Assembly: GCA_020523885.1 (NCBI GenBank)
Contig: JAJAPY010000004.1
Span: forward strand, 234,761-268,762
DNA: 34,002 bases
Direction: 5' to 3'
Source of the DNA: Candidatus Liberimonas magnetica
GTDB lineage: Bacteria; Elusimicrobiota; Endomicrobiia; Endomicrobiales; JAFGIL01
Shown: positions 25,173 through 31,200 of the stretch, piece by piece
Layout of the letters: every line of letters begins with the position of its first letter
How positions within the stretch are numbered: position 1 is the stretch's first letter
Position numbers and translations under genes: made by a program
Notes under the pieces: generated by a model
The model's input: the letters and a program-made list of their open reading frames with translations, nothing else
The model's database searches: none
Told to the model about the DNA's origin: nothing

Positions 25173-26254
25173 GCTCCCTCCAGTAACTTATTTATTTCTT
25201 CATCATTTTTTCCACGGGTTATTATATGAGATTTAAAATCATTAACAGAAGAAGGGTTAGCTCTAAAACAGTATTGAGAACATGAATATTTGCCATCTAT
25301 CAGCTTTTTTCTGATGTTTTTGTAATAATCGCCATTCCAGACATCCATAAATTCTTTGTTTTTTAAACTCTCCTTTGAATCTCCTGCAACATCGCAAGTA
25401 ATAATATCGCCTTCAGGATTTATCATTAATTGAGTCCAGGCTTCACTGCATAGCTGATGATTTAAGCTATGGCCATTCCCGAACCTCGGAGGCAATATTA
25501 CGTTAATATTATTTTTCTGAGCTTTATCTTTTGCCAGGTCCAATATTTTATTAGTTTTTTCTTTGATGAAATAACAAGAGAGATCTTTTTGATCAAGCCT
25601 GTAAACGTAGTTATAATAAACTATCACTGAATTAGCATCAAAATCTTTTGCAAAATCAATAAAATCCGGCAAATTTTCTATATTTTTTGTCGTTGCAAGG
25701 AATATGAAGTTTATCCTTAAATTGTTTCCTTTAGATCTCTTTAAATGCTCTAAATTATAGATTAAAACCCCGTAATTCTTTGATTTTGTCATTGTTTCAT
25801 GGGTAACCTCGTTGCTTGAGTGAATTGACACATGGATTGTGTAAATATTGCCGCTTTCAAGAATAAAATCAACCATCTTGGGAGTTAATGAACTTCCATT
25901 TGTTGCAAACATTTTTTCTGCATATTTGAACTGGTTGAAATACCCAAGTATTTTTTTTGCTTCCGGCAAAAGAAGAAGCTCGCCTGATCCGGTCAGGTTT
26001 ATTCTTTCTGCCCTGGTAAGTACCGGTAAAAGTTTTTTTTCATAATTACACTTGAATTCCTCAAAGTTGAAATAGCTATAAACCGCAGGCCTTGAACAGA
26101 ACAAACAATCCTGATTGCAGGGCGCATCCAGCTGTACAAAGACGTATCTTGGATAGGATTCAAGGGTAAGTTTCCTATCTGTAAATTCCCTACTATTTAA
26201 AATATTATTCTTCAAAACAATTTCTCTTTCTTCAATCGATGCTGATTTTTGCAT
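25169..26254 (-). CDS. Radical SAM-SPASM protein (paralogue of 27187-28299)
   Basis: This 361-residue protein has C46-x3-C50-x2-C53 (DAPCNQDCLFCSRPAVYSYF). A NLTGSGELLLLPE stretch stands where siblings have GGE. SIHSSNEVTHETMTKSK and IFLATTKNIENLPDFIDFAK are shared with the protein encoded at 27187-28299. The SPASM-like end is LCSEAWTQLMINPEGDIITC, DVWNGDYYKNIRKKL and CSQYCFRA, followed by an SHIITRG tail that both paralogues carry. It overlaps the gene before it by 23 bp and the gene after it by 4 bp. The two paralogues flank a different SPASM protein, so the block is interleaved rather than a simple tandem. Confidence 0.87.
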   Translation of the reverse strand: MQKSASIEEREIVLKNNILNSREFTDRKLTLESYPRYVFVQLDAPCNQDCLFCSRPAVYSYFNFEEFKCNYEKKLLPVLTRAERINLTGSGELLLLPEAKKILGYFNQFKYAEKMFATNGSSLTPKMVDFILESGNIYTIHVSIHSSNEVTHETMTKSKNYGVLIYNLEHLKRSKGNNLRINFIFLATTKNIENLPDFIDFAKDFDANSVIVYYNYVYRLDQKDLSCYFIKEKTNKILDLAKDKAQKNNINVILPPRFGNGHSLNHQLCSEAWTQLMINPEGDIITCDVAGDSKESLKNKEFMDVWNGDYYKNIRKKLIDGKYSCSQYCFRANPSSVNDFKSHIITRGKNDEEINKLLEGA

Positions 26255-27218
26255 GGTTACTTACTCCTATATGGTCGCAGTTCGTACAAACATTATTTTC
26301 CTTTGGCTTTGTCCTGTCTTTAACAAATTTACGTGCAACCCTGTATTTCTTTCCGTTCCAGATCATCCAGAAAGGTTTTTTAAAGAATTCATAAAAATCG
26401 TCTTTCTGATCTTCTACTGAACAACAAGGAGAAACAGAACCGTCAGCATTTATAGTTATACCATCCCACAACCAGCCGCATATTTGTTCTACTGGTTTAA
26501 ATTCTATTTTATCCTCTACTACTTTGTATCTGTTAAATTCATCCTTATTTGAAACCCATTCGGGAGAACAGAAAGGCGCTGTAAAACCTATAGAATCAAC
26601 TCCTATTTCTTTAGCCATAGCTTTTGCTTTATCAATTTCATGTTCATTATGCTTAAAAACCAGGAATTGCCAGTGTATATGAGGAATTTCCTTGTTTAAA
26701 TCCTTTTTTACCTTAACTAATAATTTCAAATTACTTAATGCTTTTTCAAAGTTTCCATCCCTTCTATAAATTTCATAAACTTCTTGACTAGCACCATCTA
26801 TAGAAGCAGAAATCCAGTCTACTCCAGACTTTATCAATGCAACGGCATCATCTTTAGAAAGCTCAACATTCAAATTTGTATCCAATTTTATTTCAGGACT
26901 GAACCTTTCTTTGGTATAAGTTATCATCCGGGAAATATCTTTATTTAAAAGCGGCTCACCCCAGTTACAAAAATCGATATGAAAAAGATACGGCCCCAGC
27001 TTATCTATTATTTTCTTATAATCATTAAATGACAATGTTGCCTGTACCCTGGTACCTCTTCTTTGACCGGTAGGGCAGAACACACATTTTAAATTACAGA
27101 TATTAGATGGGTCAATCGTCAGCCAGTAAGGATACCCTATTACAATTTGAGTCCTTAGCCGTTTTTGTAATTCGATCAATTTATAGTTATATTTTTTTAT
27201 TAGATATCGGATATTCAT
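26232..27218 (-). CDS. Radical SAM-SPASM protein
   Basis: This protein has 328 residues from the ATG at 27218; a TTG at 27233 would add five residues. The 4Fe-4S site is C41-x3-C45-x2-C48 (SNICNLKCVFCPTGQRRG), and FCNWGEPLLNKDISRM supplies the GEP motif. SASIDGASQEVYEIYRRDG follows. The SPASM-like end has ICGWLWDGITINADGSVSPC, MIWNGKKYRVARKFV and CTNCDH. The basic, amphipathic N-terminus (about 25 residues before the core) could be membrane-associated, as in some glycan- or lipid-linked rSAM families; this is inference. It overlaps the upstream gene by about 30 bp and the downstream gene by 23 bp. Confidence 0.87.
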   Translation of the reverse strand: MNIRYLIKKYNYKLIELQKRLRTQIVIGYPYWLTIDPSNICNLKCVFCPTGQRRGTRVQATLSFNDYKKIIDKLGPYLFHIDFCNWGEPLLNKDISRMITYTKERFSPEIKLDTNLNVELSKDDAVALIKSGVDWISASIDGASQEVYEIYRRDGNFEKALSNLKLLVKVKKDLNKEIPHIHWQFLVFKHNEHEIDKAKAMAKEIGVDSIGFTAPFCSPEWVSNKDEFNRYKVVEDKIEFKPVEQICGWLWDGITINADGSVSPCCSVEDQKDDFYEFFKKPFWMIWNGKKYRVARKFVKDRTKPKENNVCTNCDHIGVSNHAKISID

Positions 27219-28299
27219 TTTTGTGTTTCTCAAGATATAACAATATCTCCGCTTGTGCTTCCGGCCTAAAAGTTATATGGGATTTAATATTATTTATATT
27301 ATTCAAATCATATCTATAGCAATCCCTGCACCAGGAATGAGGTTCATCGTTTATTAAACCTTCCCGCAGTTTCGTATAGCCCGGCCCGTTCCATATATCA
27401 TAAAACTCCTGTTTTTCTAAATATCCTATGTGATTACCGGCAAAACAACAGGGGTTTACAGACCCCTGCGTTTCAACGTAAAAAAAGTTCCATGGATCAT
27501 AACAGGGAGGTTTATTTTTAACTTTATTATCATAAATCCCGAACTTTGGCGGTAAATTTAAAGACATATTTAATTTTAATGCCAAAGCCTCTGCATCTTT
27601 TAATATTTTGTTTGTCTTCTCCGGATTAAAAAAACATGACAATTTTATCTGGTCAGGATTAAAAATAGTTAAATAGTTGCATGTTACAGTATCTACGCCG
27701 ATCTGTTTTGCTAATTTTATAAAATCTGGGAGGTTTTCAATGTTTATAGTTGTGGCCAAGAATATTAAATTGATATGCAGAGTACTTCTCTTTATTTTTT
27801 TTATCTCTATTAATTTCTTTATATTTGATATTATTTTATCCCAGGCTTTTGTCCTGGTCATAGACTCATGTAATTTCTTGTCCGCGGCATGTAAAGATAT
27901 CAACAGGGAATACTTGCCGTCGGTAATTATATCTGATATTTCCGAATTTATCGATATTCCGTTCGTAGTAAATACTTTTGTATTATCTGGTAATTTAATA
28001 TTTATATATTCTAAGTAATTTATAAACTCAGGTATCAGAAATATTTCACCAAAACCGCAAAATCCAATATGGTCTGCTTTTTTAAGGACCTTACCTATTC
28101 TATTTTCAAATAAATCTTTGTATACCTGAAGACTAAAGTTCGGGAAATCGCCTCCGAGGCAAAATACGCAGTTTGCATTGCATTTTGCGTGAGCCCCGAT
28201 TGTAATATACTGTGGAGTTGTCCGCAATCTGATTTTATGCAATCTCACTTCCGCATCATTATCTTCTTTGTTTTTTTGAATTATATTTATTTCATTCAT
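27187..28299 (-). CDS. Radical SAM-SPASM protein (paralogue of 25169-26254)
   Basis: This 370-residue protein has C40-x3-C44-x2-C47 (HAKCNANCVFCLGGDFPNF), a GFCGFGEIFLIPEF stretch in the GGE position, SLHAADKKLHESMTRTK, and IFLATTINIENLPDFIKLAK shared with its paralogue. The SPASM-like end runs through CYDPWNFFYVETQGSVNPCC, DIWNGPGYTKLREGL and CRDCYRYD, with an SHITFRPEAQAEI tail. The ATG overlaps the stop of the giant beta-helix gene by 8 bp, which places that surface-type protein at the head of the same transcription unit. The region overlapping the next gene (about 30 bp) encodes a lysine-rich end. Confidence 0.88.
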   Translation of the reverse strand: MNEINIIQKNKEDNDAEVRLHKIRLRTTPQYITIGAHAKCNANCVFCLGGDFPNFSLQVYKDLFENRIGKVLKKADHIGFCGFGEIFLIPEFINYLEYINIKLPDNTKVFTTNGISINSEISDIITDGKYSLLISLHAADKKLHESMTRTKAWDKIISNIKKLIEIKKIKRSTLHINLIFLATTINIENLPDFIKLAKQIGVDTVTCNYLTIFNPDQIKLSCFFNPEKTNKILKDAEALALKLNMSLNLPPKFGIYDNKVKNKPPCYDPWNFFYVETQGSVNPCCFAGNHIGYLEKQEFYDIWNGPGYTKLREGLINDEPHSWCRDCYRYDLNNINNIKSHITFRPEAQAEILLYLEKHKNEYPISNKKI

Positions 28300-31200
28300 A
28301 ATTCATATTCAATTTATTCAAGATATCCCTTAAAAAACCATAGTTATCTCTAAATATTTCCCGACTTGACATGAGATTAACGGTATAATTCGATTTATTT
28401 AAGTATTTATCCTTAAAATTATCTATATTTATGCTGTGTTCAGGATAATATTCTTTATAATAATTTAAAATATTAGAAATATACGGTTCCACAATAATAT
28501 TTTTATCTACGGCTAAATGTAAACTTAAAATCCTATTATATAAATATATCAATGATCGCCTCTTATTTTCTAATTGTTTGCCGCCGTACATCCTTAACGA
28601 TAAATTCAATATATTAATAGATTCTTTAATAAGCAGACCCAGGATATCATCCGATGGCTTTCTATAATCATCTTTCCTAACCATATATTGCCACCTTTCT
28701 TCTTCCCCGGTATTTGATAGGCTGATAGCGTTATTGCCCAGTAATTTAAAATAATTAAACGGCGTTTCCAAATGTAAGGAAAACTGAATTGCCTGGAACA
28801 TATTGTCCGTAAGTACGGCCATCGGAGTGTTTTTCGAAAAATCTATCACTTTTAAATTATCATGTAAAAAGGCCAGCCTTTTTAAAAACTCAGGTTTTTT
28901 AAAGGCTAAAGCCTTGATGATTATATATAAATAACCAGGGCTGTCAAAAATTATGCTTTTTACATCCCCTGCCGAAATTTGAATTATCTCCTTACATAAC
29001 CTTTCCCACCTGGATACCTGGTTTATATCGATCACATTATAATATTTTATATCACCGTATTTATACTTTACATCCTCCCTATTGCCAGGGCCATCCAACC
29101 CACTAATTAAACCAGGAAGCACTGATTCAAGATAACCTATTATAAACAAAAATGCGTCCTTGTAATCAGATTCTTTCAGCTCAATATTGTTTACCCAGGC
29201 ATCCCTCAATTTATTCACTAGCCCCATGTCGTCTTTATCGCCACAATTATTTATAAAATAATCTAAAACAGCTGTCCTGCCTATAAATTCCGTTTCTTTA
29301 GCGTTCGTATAGATATAATATTTGATAATGTCTATTACCGATTTTACAAATAACAGCTTGGAAGCTAGGCTTTTGTCGTTGTTAAAAAAGATATCATTTA
29401 ATTTAAAATATGAATTAATCATTTCTGTCAAAGCGCTTAGCGTGACGGACCTGCTCTTAATATCTATTTTGTTCTCTATCTTCTCTAGACTCCCACTTAT
29501 CAATTTCGCTTTATTCATAAATTCTAGGGACCTGATGCTCCCGGATTTAGTAAACCTGTCAAATTCTTCTATCGTCACTATTTGAAATTCACCATAAAAG
29601 GGAAATATCACCTTTAATAAGTTATAGGCTTTATTTATTCTGTTTATTAACTTGACTTCATCCTCGTTATCTACTTTGCTTAACCTGAACAATAAATCTA
29701 TGTCGCTCGCACCGGGTATCCAGTCATTCGAAGTCAACCCTCTTCTTAAATATATCCCGCTTATATCCCCGCTTTTATTAAAATACAATTTCAGGACCTT
29801 CAGGCTAATAAAATATATCTGCCTGTAAATTATATTAAAAATACCGTACTGCCTGGTACTTAAAACAATATTCCTTACAAAATTATAGAATAAACTAATA
29901 TCACCGGAAAACATCCGGCCTTTTTTGGTTACATTTAAAGAAATATCATTATTTTCTATTGCCTTATTTTCAAAATATGAATATTGTTTTGCAATTATTT
30001 CATTCCTTAAGGATTCTATCTTTGACTCGTCGCTATAACGAATACCGTAACTTACTCCGTTTATCTTATTCCGTTTTATTGCAACTTCCGAGATGTTGTT
30101 GATCTCTATACCTATCGTCTTCGTATGCCCAACTATGTTGTTGTCTTCTATTATACCGCTGCTTTGTTCTTTATATTCTATCCCGAAAGCCTGGGCCTCA
30201 ATATTATTATTGGCTATTTCTACCTGACAGCTGCCGCCAACCTCCACTCCTTTTAACCCTGCCAGGCTGTTCTTTTTTACTACCCCTATTGTATTCATCG
30301 AATATTTAATGCAAATACCATTCTTACTGTTAAGGCTGCTATCGTAAATATTCACATTGCTTATGTCATTTACTTCTATGGCCGTGTTCTCGCTTTCTAT
30401 TTTAATGCCTTCAACTTTTACCAGAGATTCTTCTATGCATATCATCCCCTTCTCAACAGCTGTGATGCTGTTGCCTTTTATTTCCAACTCTGCATGCCCT
30501 GATATTTCCATCCCTATATTCTCACTCTTCCCGCTTATCTCATTATTCTCTATTGTCCCGCTGCTGCTGTCTTTATATAATATTCCCCTCACTTTCGTGT
30601 ACAGTTTATTGTCTTTGATCGTGATATTGCTGCTGTCTATAACCACTATTCCTTTATTTCCGTTTAAAACATTTGAACAAATTATTCCGGTTGTATTCAT
30701 GGAATAAACGATGCATGTATTCGTTGAGCTATTTATAAAACAATCCGTTTCTTTAGCGTTCGTATAGATATAATATTTGATAATGTCTATTACCGATTTT
30801 ACAAATAACAGCTTGGAAGCTAGGCTTTTGTCGTTGTTAAAAAAGATATCATTTAATTTAAAATATGAATTAATCATTTCTGTCAAAGCGCTTAGCGTGA
30901 CGGACCTGCTCTTAATATCTATTTTGTTCTCTATCTTCTCTAGACTCCCACTTATCAATTTCGCTTTATTCATAAATTCTAGGGACCTGATGCTCCCGGA
31001 TTTAGTAAACCTGTCAAATTCTTCTATCGTCACTATTTGAAATTCACCATAAAAGGGAAATATCACCTTTAATAAGTTATAGGCTTTATTTATTCTGTTT
31101 ATTAACTTGACTTCATCCTCGTTATCTACTTTGCTTAACCTGAACAATAAATCTATGTCGCTCGCACCGGGTATCCAGTCATTCGAAGTCAACCCTCTTC

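Noticed and set aside
7979-28299. A small precursor peptide gene for the SPASM enzymes
   Set aside because: Gaps between the rSAM genes are too short or contain only hairpins or mobile DNA; no short frame with a ribosome binding site and plausible core peptide was found.
29322-31040. Identical plus-strand open frames at 29322-29585 and 30777-31040
   Set aside because: Both are antisense shadows of the perfect duplication in the beta-helix gene; their identity reflects the repeat and they show no recognisable protein features.
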